From an uncultured Pelagibacteraceae bacterium (GTDB lineage Bacteria > Pseudomonadota > Alphaproteobacteria > Pelagibacterales > Pelagibacteraceae): a stretch of 49,679 nt of DNA. Every line of letters starts with the position of its first letter. The stretch's first letter is position 1. The notes under the pieces are model-generated. The model saw only the letters and a list, made by a program, of their open reading frames with translations, was not told where the DNA came from and did not search any database. This document shows positions 7,851-16,432 of the stretch, piece after piece. Where the stretch lies: assembly GCA_902635795.1 (NCBI GenBank), contig CACPPH010000005.1:1-49679 (forward strand), read 5' to 3'. The translations under genes and the position numbers were made by a program.

Positions 7851-9973
7851 TTTACTAATCTTAAATTTTGAGGTTTAGCTCTTAAAATTGACTTACCACG
7901 ACCTGATAAACTTGGGTTCTTCATGAAATAGGAATGTGCGGAAAAGCCTTTTTCTTGTTCTTTATGGTAGTTTCCCAAACTATCTAAATACCATGTTTCT
8001 GATTTATCTTTAAAGTTAGCTAACATAATTTGATCTAAAATTTGCTCATGCACAGTATTGTTTTCTATCGGAATTATAATTTCAATTCTTCTATCTAAAT
8101 TTCTAGGCATTAAATCTGCAGATGAAATATATACCTGATTCTCTCGAGAGGGCATAGAGCTACCATTTGCAAAACAATAAATTCTTGAGTGTTCTAAAAA
8201 TCTGCCAATAAGGCTTTTTACTTTTATATTTTCAGATTGACCTTTAATTCCAGGTCTTAAGCAACACACTCCTCTTACTGATAAATTTATTTTTACTCCT
8301 GCGTTTGAAGCTTCATAAAATTTCTTAATAATTCCAGGGTCTACAAGAGAATTCATTTTTGCCCATATTTCTGCAGGTTTTCCTTTACTTGCATTTACAA
8401 TTTCATTTTCAATTTTTTCTTCAAAAAAATTCCTGCTATTTAATGGAGACATAAAAATTTTATTCAATTTTTTTGGTTTTGCATAACCAGTTACATAATT
8501 GAAAAATTTTTCGACATCTTTGGCCAAGTCTTGATTAGAGCTAAACAGTGATAAGTCAGTATAAATTTTTGCGTTAATTGGATGATAGTTTCCTGTACCT
8601 AAGTGAACATAGCTTCGCGTTTTAGCTCCTTCTTTTCTTAAAACTAAACTTGCCTTTGCATGCGTTTTATATTTTGCGAATCCGTAAACAATTTGAACGC
8701 CAGCTTTCTCTAGTTTCCTAGATAATTCAATATTAGCTTCCTCATCAAATCGAGCTTTTATTTCTATTACGGCTGTAACAACTTTTCCGTTTTCTGCTGC
8801 TCTACTTAGTGCTTTTACGATAGGAGAGTCAGGTGTGGTTCGATACAAAGTTTGTTTGATACCGATAACTTTGGGATCTTTTGCTGCAGCTTCTAAAAAT
8901 TGAATTACTACATCAAAAGTTTCAAAAGGGTGGTGTACAACAAAATCTTTACTTCTTATAGCTGAAAAAAATTTATCATCAAATTCCTTCAATCTTTCAA
9001 CTTCTCTAGGATTAAACTTTTTAAATCTCAGCTTTGGATCTTTCTTTTTACAAATTTCATCTATATCTTGTATTCCAACCAATCCTTCAACCTCATAAAT
9101 ATGATCTTCATCCATTTTAAATTTTTTTGAAATAAAATTTAAAAGTTTTTTGTTTGAATTAGTGATTACTTCGAGTTTAACTACGTTTCCCCTTCTTCTT
9201 TTCTTAATTGCTTTTTCAAAATATCTCACAAGATCAGCAGCTTCATCATCTATTTCAATTTCGCTGTCTCTAATTATTTTAAACTGCAAACTTGCCTCGA
9301 TATTATGGTCTGGAAATATTTCATTAGCAAATTTACAAATTACGTCATCAATTGTGACAAATTCATTTATTGTTTCAGAATTGTTTAGAGATACAAATTT
9401 TGGAAGTGCTCTTGGTATAACTATAATTGCATTTAGTTCTCTTTTTTTTTTTATTCTAGTCATTCTTAGTAAAATTGCTTGGCCTTTATTTGGTATAAAA
9501 GGAAAGGGATGTGATGGGTCAATGGCAGTAGGTGTTATTATAGGATAAATTGTTTCCTGAAAATATTCTCTTAGATACATAAGATCCTTCTTATTTAGTT
9601 CTGACATTTTTCGAATGAAAATTTTTTCTTTCGATAGCTCTTTTTTCAACTCTAGGAATGCTTCGTTTTGCTTCTTTAATAGATCTTTAGTTTTTAATAC
9701 GACCCTATTCAATTGATCCTCTGCAGTTAATCCATCTGCGCTTAATTCGTCAAAACCATCTTTAATTTGATTAAAAAGTCCAGCGACTCTTACCATAAAA
9801 AATTCATCTAAATTTGTACCTGCGATTGATAAAAATTTTACTCTTTCAAATAGAGGATTTGTTTTATCTTTTGATTCTTCTAAAACACGATCATTAAACT
9901 GAAGCCAAGATAATTCTCTGTTTATGAGTTGATTGCTAATATTAGCGTTTTCTGAAAATGATGCTTTCGACAT
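7847..9973 (-). CDS. ppk: Polyphosphate kinase 1
   Basis: Builds inorganic polyphosphate reversibly from the gamma phosphate of ATP. The 708-residue length and domain order (N, head, C1, C2) match PPK1. Recognisable pieces are INRELSWLQFNDRVLEE near residue 18, SIAGTNLDEFFMVRVAG near 49, the autophosphorylated His at H438 (YKTHAKASLV) and the second active-site His at H595 (FLEHSRIYCF). It is first in a ppk-ppx pair. Only 22 bases separate its start from the divergent sixA start, so the promoter probably lies inside sixA, where TATAAT reads toward ppk at 10004-10009. Confidence 0.97.
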   Translation of the reverse strand: MSKASFSENANISNQLINRELSWLQFNDRVLEESKDKTNPLFERVKFLSIAGTNLDEFFMVRVAGLFNQIKDGFDELSADGLTAEDQLNRVVLKTKDLLKKQNEAFLELKKELSKEKIFIRKMSELNKKDLMYLREYFQETIYPIITPTAIDPSHPFPFIPNKGQAILLRMTRIKKKRELNAIIVIPRALPKFVSLNNSETINEFVTIDDVICKFANEIFPDHNIEASLQFKIIRDSEIEIDDEAADLVRYFEKAIKKRRRGNVVKLEVITNSNKKLLNFISKKFKMDEDHIYEVEGLVGIQDIDEICKKKDPKLRFKKFNPREVERLKEFDDKFFSAIRSKDFVVHHPFETFDVVIQFLEAAAKDPKVIGIKQTLYRTTPDSPIVKALSRAAENGKVVTAVIEIKARFDEEANIELSRKLEKAGVQIVYGFAKYKTHAKASLVLRKEGAKTRSYVHLGTGNYHPINAKIYTDLSLFSSNQDLAKDVEKFFNYVTGYAKPKKLNKIFMSPLNSRNFFEEKIENEIVNASKGKPAEIWAKMNSLVDPGIIKKFYEASNAGVKINLSVRGVCCLRPGIKGQSENIKVKSLIGRFLEHSRIYCFANGSSMPSRENQVYISSADLMPRNLDRRIEIIIPIENNTVHEQILDQIMLANFKDKSETWYLDSLGNYHKEQEKGFSAHSYFMKNPSLSGRGKSILRAKPQNLRLVK

Positions 9974-9995
9974 ATTTAAATGTTAAATTAAAAAT

Positions 9996-10520
9996 ATGTT
10001 TAAATTATATGCGATGAGACATGCTAAATCTAGTTGGGATTTTCCAAATTTAGATGATCATGACAGGCCATTGAATAAAAGAGGGGTAAATTCAGCAAAA
10101 TTAATTTGTGAATTTTTTATTAAAAAGAAATTAAAATTTGATTTAGTTTATTGCTCATCCTCTAAAAGGACAATACAAACATTAAATATATTGTCAGAAA
10201 AAATCAGTTTTAAGAAAATTATTAAAAAAAAAGCGCTTTATCATGCTAGTGAGGATGAAATTATTCATATCTTAAAACAAACAGTTGATAATTATAAAAC
10301 TTTACTTTTAATCAATCATGAACCTTCAATTAGTGAACTCATAAATCGAATCTGTCTTAAAGAAAACTCTGAACAATTTGAAAATTTAAAAAGAAAATTT
10401 CCTACTGCAGCCGTTGCTGAAATAAGTTTTAATTTCAATGATTGGGAAAAGTTATCAGAAGTTAAAGGAAAATTAATATCATTTATAAAGCCAAAAGATC
10501 TTCAAACATCTAAGGAATAG
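9996..10520 (+). CDS. SixA-like histidine phosphatase
   Basis: A small phosphoglycerate-mutase-fold phosphatase of 174 residues. The RHG-type motif is RHAKSSW (residues 8-14), with DRPLNKRG after it, CSSSKRTIQT in the middle and the second catalytic His in NHEPSI. E. coli SixA removes phosphate from the PTS histidine phosphotransfer domain of the nitrogen-branch system; whether that is the target here is unknown. It lies between ppk (divergent) and phoB (convergent, overlapping by 19 bases), which suggests a phosphorus-related role, but that is inference only. Confidence 0.85.
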   Translation: MFKLYAMRHAKSSWDFPNLDDHDRPLNKRGVNSAKLICEFFIKKKLKFDLVYCSSSKRTIQTLNILSEKISFKKIIKKKALYHASEDEIIHILKQTVDNYKTLLLINHEPSISELINRICLKENSEQFENLKRKFPTAAVAEISFNFNDWEKLSEVKGKLISFIKPKDLQTSKE

Positions 10521-11185
10521 CCAGCAGATCTTACTGTTCTGATAAGATCTTTCTTGCCATCAATATTTATTGCTTTTCTTAGTCTTCTTATATGAACATC
10601 TATAGTTCTGGACTCAACATAAATATCATCTCCCCATACAGAATTTAGAAGTTGCTCACGCGAATATACTCTTTTTGGATTCTTTATTAAAAAATCAATT
10701 AGTTTAAATTCGGTTGGGCCGACTATAACTTGTTTATCTGCTCTATAAACTCTTCGTTGAACTCTATCTACTTTAAGATCCTCAAATACTACAACATCAG
10801 CGGCAACACTTGGTTTAGATCTCTTTAATAAAGCGTTAATTCTTGCAATAAGTTCTTTTTGGCTGAATGGCTTAGTTACATAGTCATCAGCTCCTGTTTC
10901 AAATCCTTTAAGTTTGTCTTCTTCCTCACCTTTGGCTGTTAACATAATGATAGGGATATTTTTGTGAAGATTGCTTCTTTTCAAATTTTTACAGACTTCA
11001 ACACCTGAAATATCTGGCAACATCCAATCTAATAAAATTAAATCAGGATTTTTTTCCTTTATATTTCTAATAGCGTCTTCTCCATTGACTGCATAATCAA
11101 CTTTGTGACCCTCTTTTTCTAAATTGTATTTAAGTAAAGTTACGATGGGCATTTCATCTTCAACAATGAATAAATTTGCCCTCAT
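10502..11185 (-). CDS. phoB: Phosphate regulon response regulator
   Basis: A two-component OmpR/PhoB-type activator. The receiver domain (1-120) has the acidic pocket ED at 9-10, the phospho-acceptor D53 (LLDWMLP), the switch Thr in MLTAKGEE and the Lys in VTKPF. The C-terminal winged helix carries GPTEFKLIDFLIKNP, SREQLLNSVWGDD and SRTIDVHIRRLRKAI. The 227-residue length is standard. It is the last gene of pstS-pstC-pstA-pstB-phoU-phoB and overlaps the stop of phoU by one base. Phosphorylated PhoB would bind Pho boxes such as those noted at 16393 and 20211. Confidence 0.96.
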   Translation of the reverse strand: MRANLFIVEDEMPIVTLLKYNLEKEGHKVDYAVNGEDAIRNIKEKNPDLILLDWMLPDISGVEVCKNLKRSNLHKNIPIIMLTAKGEEEDKLKGFETGADDYVTKPFSQKELIARINALLKRSKPSVAADVVVFEDLKVDRVQRRVYRADKQVIVGPTEFKLIDFLIKNPKRVYSREQLLNSVWGDDIYVESRTIDVHIRRLRKAINIDGKKDLIRTVRSAGYSLDV

Positions 11186-11865
11186 TATCCTTTTGGTCGG
11201 TCTCCCTCTAAATAATCTCCTGTAATCAGAAAATAAACTTGCTCTGCAATATTGGTTGCATGATCTCCAATCCTCTCAATATTTTTAAGCATGAAAAGTA
11301 GTTGGGTTACTTTTTGTATATCGTTTTTATTTTTTTCTAAATGCTTTACTGCAGCTTCCATATTAGAATTAGTCATTTGATCTATTTCTTCATCAGAATT
11401 CCAAACATTTTCTGCTGTATCTTTAGCTCTATGTAAATACGAATTTAAAACTGCATTGACTTGTTTTGATGCTTTTAAACCAGCTATTTCGAAATTTTTA
11501 GTAATATCATTAGGTAAATCAGTTCCAATTTTAGTTAATCGTTTTGAGATGTTTTTTGCTAAATCACCAATTCTCTCTAAGTCTGAAGAAACTTTTAAGG
11601 CAACAACTGTTTCTCTTAAATCTATTGCCATAGGTTGCCTTAAGGCAATCAAATTTACAACTTGCTCTTCTATATTTATTTCATACTTATCAGTCAATTC
11701 GTCATCTTTGATAGATTTTTCTGCTAAACTAATGTCTTTTTTAACTAAAGATTGAATAGTGTTTTCAAGCTGTTTCTCAACTCCAGTTCCCATTTTCACT
11801 ATTGTATCTTTTAATAACTGAAGTTGCTCTTCGTAAGATTTTACAATGTGCGGTTTTTCACTCAT
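11185..11865 (-). CDS. phoU: Phosphate transport system regulator
   Basis: Couples the activity of the Pst transporter to PhoR and represses the Pho regulon when phosphate is ample. The protein is all helical, with two PhoU repeats: each has the metal-binding pattern (E/D)xxxDxxxD, seen as LKVSSDLERIGDLAKN in the first half and LKNIERIGDHATNIAEQ in the second. Its 226-residue length is typical. It sits between pstB (its stop overlaps the phoU start by one base) and phoB, the usual operon position. Confidence 0.96.
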   Translation of the reverse strand: MSEKPHIVKSYEEQLQLLKDTIVKMGTGVEKQLENTIQSLVKKDISLAEKSIKDDELTDKYEINIEEQVVNLIALRQPMAIDLRETVVALKVSSDLERIGDLAKNISKRLTKIGTDLPNDITKNFEIAGLKASKQVNAVLNSYLHRAKDTAENVWNSDEEIDQMTNSNMEAAVKHLEKNKNDIQKVTQLLFMLKNIERIGDHATNIAEQVYFLITGDYLEGDRPKG

Positions 11866-12620
11866 TAACCAAACCTTCCTGTAATATAATCCTGAGTTTG
11901 CTGATTATCAGGATTTTTAAATATTTTATCTGTTGGTCCAAATTCTATAAGTTTTCCCAAATGAAAGAAACCTGTTTTTTGAGATACCCTAGCTGCTTGT
12001 GACATTGAGTGGGTAACTATCACAATTGTGACCTCTTTTTTAAGATCATCTATAAGTTCTTCAATTTGAGCTGTTGCTATTGGGTCAAGCGCTGAACATG
12101 GTTCGTCCATAAGAATCACTTCTGGACTTACAGATATAGCTCTAGCAATACATAGTCGTTGCTGTTGACCTCCTGATAAACCAGTTCCGATTTCATCAAG
12201 TCTATCTTTAACTTCGTTCCACAAGGCAGCTTTTTTCAAACTTGTTTCAACTATTTGATCCATTTCTTCTTTGCTCTGTGCAATACCGTGAATAGTAGGA
12301 CCATAAGCTACATTTTCATAAATTGTTTTAGGGAATGGATTGGGTTTTTGAAAAACCATACCAACGTTCTCCCTAAGTCTCACAACATCTAACTTTCTTG
12401 AATTCAGTTCTAGGTTGTCCATTTTAATACTGCCTTCAACTCTACAAATTTCTATGACGTCGTTCATCCTGTTCAAGCATCTTAAGAAAGTAGACTTTCC
12501 ACACCCAGATGGTCCAATTAAAGCTGTAACTTCTTTTTCTGCTATATCTATAGAGACGTCAAATAATGCCTGTTTGGATCCGTAATAAACATTTACATTT
12601 TCCGCTTTTATTTTACTCAT
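11865..12620 (-). CDS. pstB: Phosphate ABC transporter ATP-binding protein
   Basis: Powers high-affinity phosphate uptake through PstC-PstA. The nucleotide-binding domain shows Walker A GPSGCGKS at 36-43, a Q-loop in VFQKPNPFP (a PstB hallmark), the ABC signature LSGGQQQR at 148-155, Walker B ILMDEP ending at 174 and the H-loop in IVTHSM. At 251 residues it has the normal length. The gene abuts pstA (no gap) and overlaps phoU by one base, showing a tightly coupled operon. Confidence 0.97.
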   Translation of the reverse strand: MSKIKAENVNVYYGSKQALFDVSIDIAEKEVTALIGPSGCGKSTFLRCLNRMNDVIEICRVEGSIKMDNLELNSRKLDVVRLRENVGMVFQKPNPFPKTIYENVAYGPTIHGIAQSKEEMDQIVETSLKKAALWNEVKDRLDEIGTGLSGGQQQRLCIARAISVSPEVILMDEPCSALDPIATAQIEELIDDLKKEVTIVIVTHSMSQAARVSQKTGFFHLGKLIEFGPTDKIFKNPDNQQTQDYITGRFG

Positions 12621-13892
12621 TTAACTCCATTTCTTTTCAAATTTGTGTCTAACGATTTGAGCTGCCAAGTTCATTAAAATTAAAAAAGCTAGAAGCACCA
12701 TAATACATGCAGATACTTTTTCAACAAAACCCCTCTCAGCACTTTCTGACCATATATATATCTGAACTGGTAAACTTGCAGCAGGATCAACTGGCGTACC
12801 AGGTATTGTATTCACAAAAGCAACCATTCCTATTAAAATTAAAGGGGCTGTTTCCCCTAAAGCTTGAGCCAAGCCAATTATCGTTCCAGATAAAGTTCCA
12901 GGCATTGATAGTGGCACAGTATGATGCATGGTTGTTTGCATATTACTTGCACCCATCGCTAAAGCAGCTTCTCTTATACTTGGGGGAACAGCTTTTAAAG
13001 AAGCTCTTGCAGCAATAATTATTGTTGGTAATGTCATAAGAGACAAAGTAATTCCTCCAACAAGTGGTGTCGATCTTGGTAAATTAAAAACTGCTAATAA
13101 AATACCAAGACCTAGCAAACCAAATACTATCGATGGAACAGCTGCCAAATTGTTAATGTTTACTTCTATAAAATCTGTAAATTTATTTTTTGGTGCAAAC
13201 TCCTCGAGATAAATTGCAGCTAGCACTGCAACAGGAAATGAAAACGCTAAACATACTAGTATACTAAAAACTGTTCCCATAAACGAGCTAGCTATACCTG
13301 CTAGTTCTGCCTCTCTTGAATCAGGACTTGTAAAAAAACTAATGTTAAACTCTAATAAAATATCTCCTCTTTCATTAAGCATATCGTAAATCTGCAACTG
13401 GTAATCATTTACTCTTCTATTCTCCTCAGGAATATCTCTTGGATAATTTCCCTTATGAACTTGATCAACATCATCAGAAGCTGTTAATTTTATGGGCACT
13501 ATTTTACCTAGATAGTCTGGATTTTTTAAAAGTAGATCTTTAACCTCTGCCTCATATTTATACGAAACCATTTGTATCAATTGACGATCCTCTTCTTCAG
13601 GAAGTCCAGGATCTAATGAGGTCATAGCTTTGTAAGCAACATCATAATAGTCTGCATTTTCTAAATCATCTTTTGATGGGCTTTCTGCATCGATTAAAAG
13701 TAATTCTTTATCATAATGAACTTCTGTTACTATCCAAGTTTTTTGGAAAGCTGAGTAACCTTTTGAAAATATCTGAAACATAAAAACTGCTAAAAAGCTT
13801 AAAGCTAATCCTATAGCTATTTTGCCATACCATTGAAATCTTCTTTCAGCGTTATATCTTTTTTTTAATAAATTTTTCTTAAAACTATTCAT
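12621..13892 (-). CDS. pstA: Phosphate ABC transporter permease PstA
   Basis: One of the two membrane subunits of the Pst channel. I start at the ATG at 13892 (MNSFKKNLL), giving 423 residues; an upstream in-frame TTG at 13916 would add eight residues but lie further inside pstC. After a first membrane helix (about 25-45) there is a periplasmic insertion of some 150 residues. The conserved transport core follows, with the EAA loop ASLKAVPPSIREAALAMGA and PLSMPGTLSGTIIGLAQALGE (given here as the N-terminal part). The insertion makes it longer than E. coli PstA (about 300 residues), as is common in alphaproteobacteria. It overlaps the end of pstC by 8 bases. Confidence 0.94.
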   Translation of the reverse strand: MNSFKKNLLKKRYNAERRFQWYGKIAIGLALSFLAVFMFQIFSKGYSAFQKTWIVTEVHYDKELLLIDAESPSKDDLENADYYDVAYKAMTSLDPGLPEEEDRQLIQMVSYKYEAEVKDLLLKNPDYLGKIVPIKLTASDDVDQVHKGNYPRDIPEENRRVNDYQLQIYDMLNERGDILLEFNISFFTSPDSREAELAGIASSFMGTVFSILVCLAFSFPVAVLAAIYLEEFAPKNKFTDFIEVNINNLAAVPSIVFGLLGLGILLAVFNLPRSTPLVGGITLSLMTLPTIIIAARASLKAVPPSIREAALAMGASNMQTTMHHTVPLSMPGTLSGTIIGLAQALGETAPLILIGMVAFVNTIPGTPVDPAASLPVQIYIWSESAERGFVEKVSACIMVLLAFLILMNLAAQIVRHKFEKKWS

Positions 13893-15261
13893 ATTTTTCC
13901 CTATATTTTTTAACAACTGAAAGAGCGATTACATTTAAGAATAAAGTTACTATAAATAAAGATATTCCTAATGCAAAAGCTGATTGAGTTTTTGGATCTC
14001 CAAATTGTTGGTCTCCAATTAAAATTACTACAATTTGCGCTGTAATGGTAGAAGTTGACTCAAGTGGATTCATTGTAAGATTAGCCGCTAGTCCTGAGGC
14101 CATTACAACAATCATTGTTTCTCCTACCGCTCTCGATACTGCTAAAAGTATCGAACCTACGATACCAGGTAGGGCTGCTGGAAAAATTACTTTTTTTACA
14201 GTTTCAGATTTTGTTGCGCCCATTGCGTAACTCCCATCTCTTAAATTTTGAGGTACTGCCGTCATAACGTCATCGCTTAGACTTGAAATAAAAGGAATTA
14301 TCATTACTCCCATAACTGCTCCTGCAGCTAAAGCGCTCTCCGCTGAAACTTCTAAACCCATAGCGTTACCAATTTCTTTAACAAAAGGACCGACGGTTAA
14401 AGCTGCAAAAAAACCATATACCACTGTTGGAATACCAGCTAAAATCTCAATAATAGGTTTCGCATATTTTCTTACGCCTCTTCCAGCATACTCAGATAGA
14501 TATATCCCACTCAGCAAACCTATGGGGATGGCAACACACATTGCAATAAAAGCAATAAAAAAAGTTCCAGCAAATAAAGGCACAGCTCCGAAAGCATCCT
14601 TCATTAATTCAGGATCTGGTTGGCCATCTCTTACAAAAGTTTTAGCAGGATACCAATGAGTTCCGAATATAAAGTCAAAGATTTTTACTGCTTGAAAAAA
14701 CCTAATCGCTTCGAATAAAAGTGAAAAAACTATTCCGATTGTAACTAAAACTGCGCCTAATGATGCAACAAATAACACCCATTTAAGAAAAATTTCTACT
14801 GGTTCTCTCATTCGATCATTTTTCTGAACAGATCTATACGCAAAACTCAGAGAGAAAATTAAAATTGCTAAAATAATTGCTACTTTAGCGCTGTTAGCTA
14901 TTCCTTTTAATTGAATGTACTTATTAGCAGACTCATCTAGAAAATTAGTAATATTTCCCGTGTAAGTTCCTGCGGCTAATGCTTTAACCTTTGTGTAAAT
15001 AAGCTGAAGCTCATTTTTAGTTAAGTTCTGATCAGTGTAATCTTGTAAAATAAATGTTTTAACTATTGATGGTTCAAAAACTGACCAAAGAGCAAAAATT
15101 ATTAATGCTGGTGCAGCACACCAAGCAGCTAAATAATATCCATAAAATTTTGGTAATGCCGTAAGTCTTTGTGATGATTGAATAACTAGAGCTTTTTTTC
15201 TACCGAAATAATAACTTGTGAAAGCTAAGAGAATAATAAAAGTTACAAGTATTAAATTCAT
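13885..15261 (-). CDS. pstC: Phosphate ABC transporter permease PstC
   Basis: The partner of PstA in the phosphate channel. The protein of 458 residues has several membrane helices and a conserved C-terminal permease domain, with FGAVPLFAGTFFIAFIAM, GLLSGIYLSEYA, AKPIIEILAGIPTVVYGFFA and an EAA loop in VPQNLRDGSYAMGATKSE. An extra N-terminal membrane/periplasmic region makes it longer than the E. coli protein. It lies 59 bases downstream of pstS, and that gap holds a perfect 12-bp hairpin, which would reduce read-through from pstS into pstC. Confidence 0.95.
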   Translation of the reverse strand: MNLILVTFIILLAFTSYYFGRKKALVIQSSQRLTALPKFYGYYLAAWCAAPALIIFALWSVFEPSIVKTFILQDYTDQNLTKNELQLIYTKVKALAAGTYTGNITNFLDESANKYIQLKGIANSAKVAIILAILIFSLSFAYRSVQKNDRMREPVEIFLKWVLFVASLGAVLVTIGIVFSLLFEAIRFFQAVKIFDFIFGTHWYPAKTFVRDGQPDPELMKDAFGAVPLFAGTFFIAFIAMCVAIPIGLLSGIYLSEYAGRGVRKYAKPIIEILAGIPTVVYGFFAALTVGPFVKEIGNAMGLEVSAESALAAGAVMGVMIIPFISSLSDDVMTAVPQNLRDGSYAMGATKSETVKKVIFPAALPGIVGSILLAVSRAVGETMIVVMASGLAANLTMNPLESTSTITAQIVVILIGDQQFGDPKTQSAFALGISLFIVTLFLNVIALSVVKKYREKYE

Positions 15262-15278
15262 ATTGAGCTTCCAGAGAT

Positions 15279-15305
15279 AAAAAGGGGGTAAAATACCCCC
15301 TTTTT
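15279..15305 (-). terminator. Hairpin attenuator between pstS and pstC
   Basis: AAAAAGGGGGTA (15279-15290) and TACCCCCTTTTT (15294-15305) pair perfectly over 12 bases with a 3-base loop. On the transcribed minus strand the right arm ends in five T, so it looks like an intrinsic terminator inside the pst operon. A partial terminator here would give pstS (the abundant periplasmic binding protein) more message than the membrane genes, a pattern known for many ABC uptake operons. Confidence 0.8.
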
Positions 15306-15320
15306 GTTTAATTGATACTA

Positions 15321-16325
15321 CTACTTCTTAGCAGGCATGTTAACTAACTTCGTGGCGTTAGTTCTAGATGTTTTGTATAACTTGCCATCTAGAGGTACTA
15401 GCCCGATATCAGTTAAATAACCTTTATTACCCATAGCTTTTTTACTTGTGAACTCTTTTACGAATTCATGTAAGCCAGGTACAACGCCCACGTGAGCTTT
15501 TTTCACATAGAAGAATAAAGGTCTTGCAACTGCGTAACTGTAATCTTGAATCGAAGATAGACTTGGTTGACCACCTTCAATGCTTGCAGCTTGCAATTTA
15601 TCTTTTGCAGCTAAGAAATAACTGAAACCAAAGAAACCGAACATTTCTTTGTCCGCAGCTAATTTTTGAATAATAAGTGAGTCGTTCTCACCAACTTCAA
15701 TTACCGCACCATCTTCTCTTAACGCTTTATATTTAGCGCCAGCTTTTTTAGAAGCATCATCGATACCTTTTTTCATTACTAATGAATTCCAAGCATCTCT
15801 TGTTCCTGATGTTCCTGGAGGCACCATAACTTTGATAGGGTAGTTTGGTAATGATGGGTCGATATCACTCCAATTTTTATATGGATTTGGTACTAACGCA
15901 CCATCTTTAGCAACTTCTTTTGCTAATGCTGCCCATAATTGTTTTTTTGTAAAGTTTACTGGTTTAGCATCTTTAGAATAAGCTAACGTTATTCCGTCGT
16001 TACCAACTGTAATCTCTACGATTTCTTCAACACCATTTTTTTGACATAGCGCATACTCTTTAGCCTTCATAGCTCTAGATGCATTTGTTATGTCTGGGTG
16101 CTCTGTACCAACTCCAGCACAGAATAATTTAGCTCCACCACCTGTTCCTGTTGACTCGATTACTGGTGTTTTAAATTTACCAGACGAACCAAATCTTTCA
16201 GCAACGATTGTTGCATAAGGGAATACAGTTGAAGAACCTACGATTTTAATCTGATCTCTAGCTTGAGCAGAAGTTACAACTAACATTGCAACTAATGAAG
16301 CTAAAGCGATTGATAGTTTTTTCAT
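15321..16325 (-). CDS. pstS: Periplasmic phosphate-binding protein
   Basis: Captures phosphate in the periplasm and delivers it to PstCAB. A signal peptide with cleavage after SAQA (residue 22) precedes IKIVGSSTVFPYATIVAE, the phosphate-binding N-terminal segment; STGTGGGAKLFCAG and PPGTSGTRDAWNS are the other binding loops. The length is 334 residues. AAGGA-type ribosome binding bases lie just before the ATG. A Pho-box-like repeat sits 68-86 bases upstream, so it should be among the most strongly induced genes at low phosphate. G/C content at wobble positions looks higher than in the neighbours, consistent with high expression. Confidence 0.97.
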   Translation of the reverse strand: MKKLSIALASLVAMLVVTSAQARDQIKIVGSSTVFPYATIVAERFGSSGKFKTPVIESTGTGGGAKLFCAGVGTEHPDITNASRAMKAKEYALCQKNGVEEIVEITVGNDGITLAYSKDAKPVNFTKKQLWAALAKEVAKDGALVPNPYKNWSDIDPSLPNYPIKVMVPPGTSGTRDAWNSLVMKKGIDDASKKAGAKYKALREDGAVIEVGENDSLIIQKLAADKEMFGFFGFSYFLAAKDKLQAASIEGGQPSLSSIQDYSYAVARPLFFYVKKAHVGVVPGLHEFVKEFTSKKAMGNKGYLTDIGLVPLDGKLYKTSRTNATKLVNMPAKK

Positions 16326-16392
16326 TGTTTATCCTTTCATTTATTAATTAATTAACAAACATTGGATTCATAAAATTAAGAGGATTCTTAAT

Positions 16393-16411
16393 TATTACAG
16401 ATATGTTACAA
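16393..16411 (-). promoter_or_regulatory. Pho-box-like site upstream of pstS
   Basis: On the minus strand the site reads TTGTAACATATCTGTAATA: two half-sites (TGTAACA, TGTAATA) with an 11-base repeat period, as in the known Pho box with two CTGTCAT-like units. A possible -10 hexamer CTTAAT begins 12 bases after it, leaving room for a leader before the pstS ATG. It is the only such repeat I see in the 107-base gap 16326-16432. Confidence 0.72.
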
Positions 16412-16432
16412 ATTTATTAAAATGATAACTTT

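Noticed and set aside
9150-9548. A 132-codon plus-strand frame inside ppk
   Set aside because: It is antisense to a well-conserved enzyme with all motifs in frame, has no ribosome binding site, and is explained by codon bias.
12707-13212. Two plus-strand frames inside pstA
   Set aside because: These are shadows of the conserved permease core on the opposite strand.
13893-13916. TTG start giving eight extra residues for PstA
   Set aside because: An ATG at 13892 gives a shorter overlap with pstC and a normal basic N-terminus.
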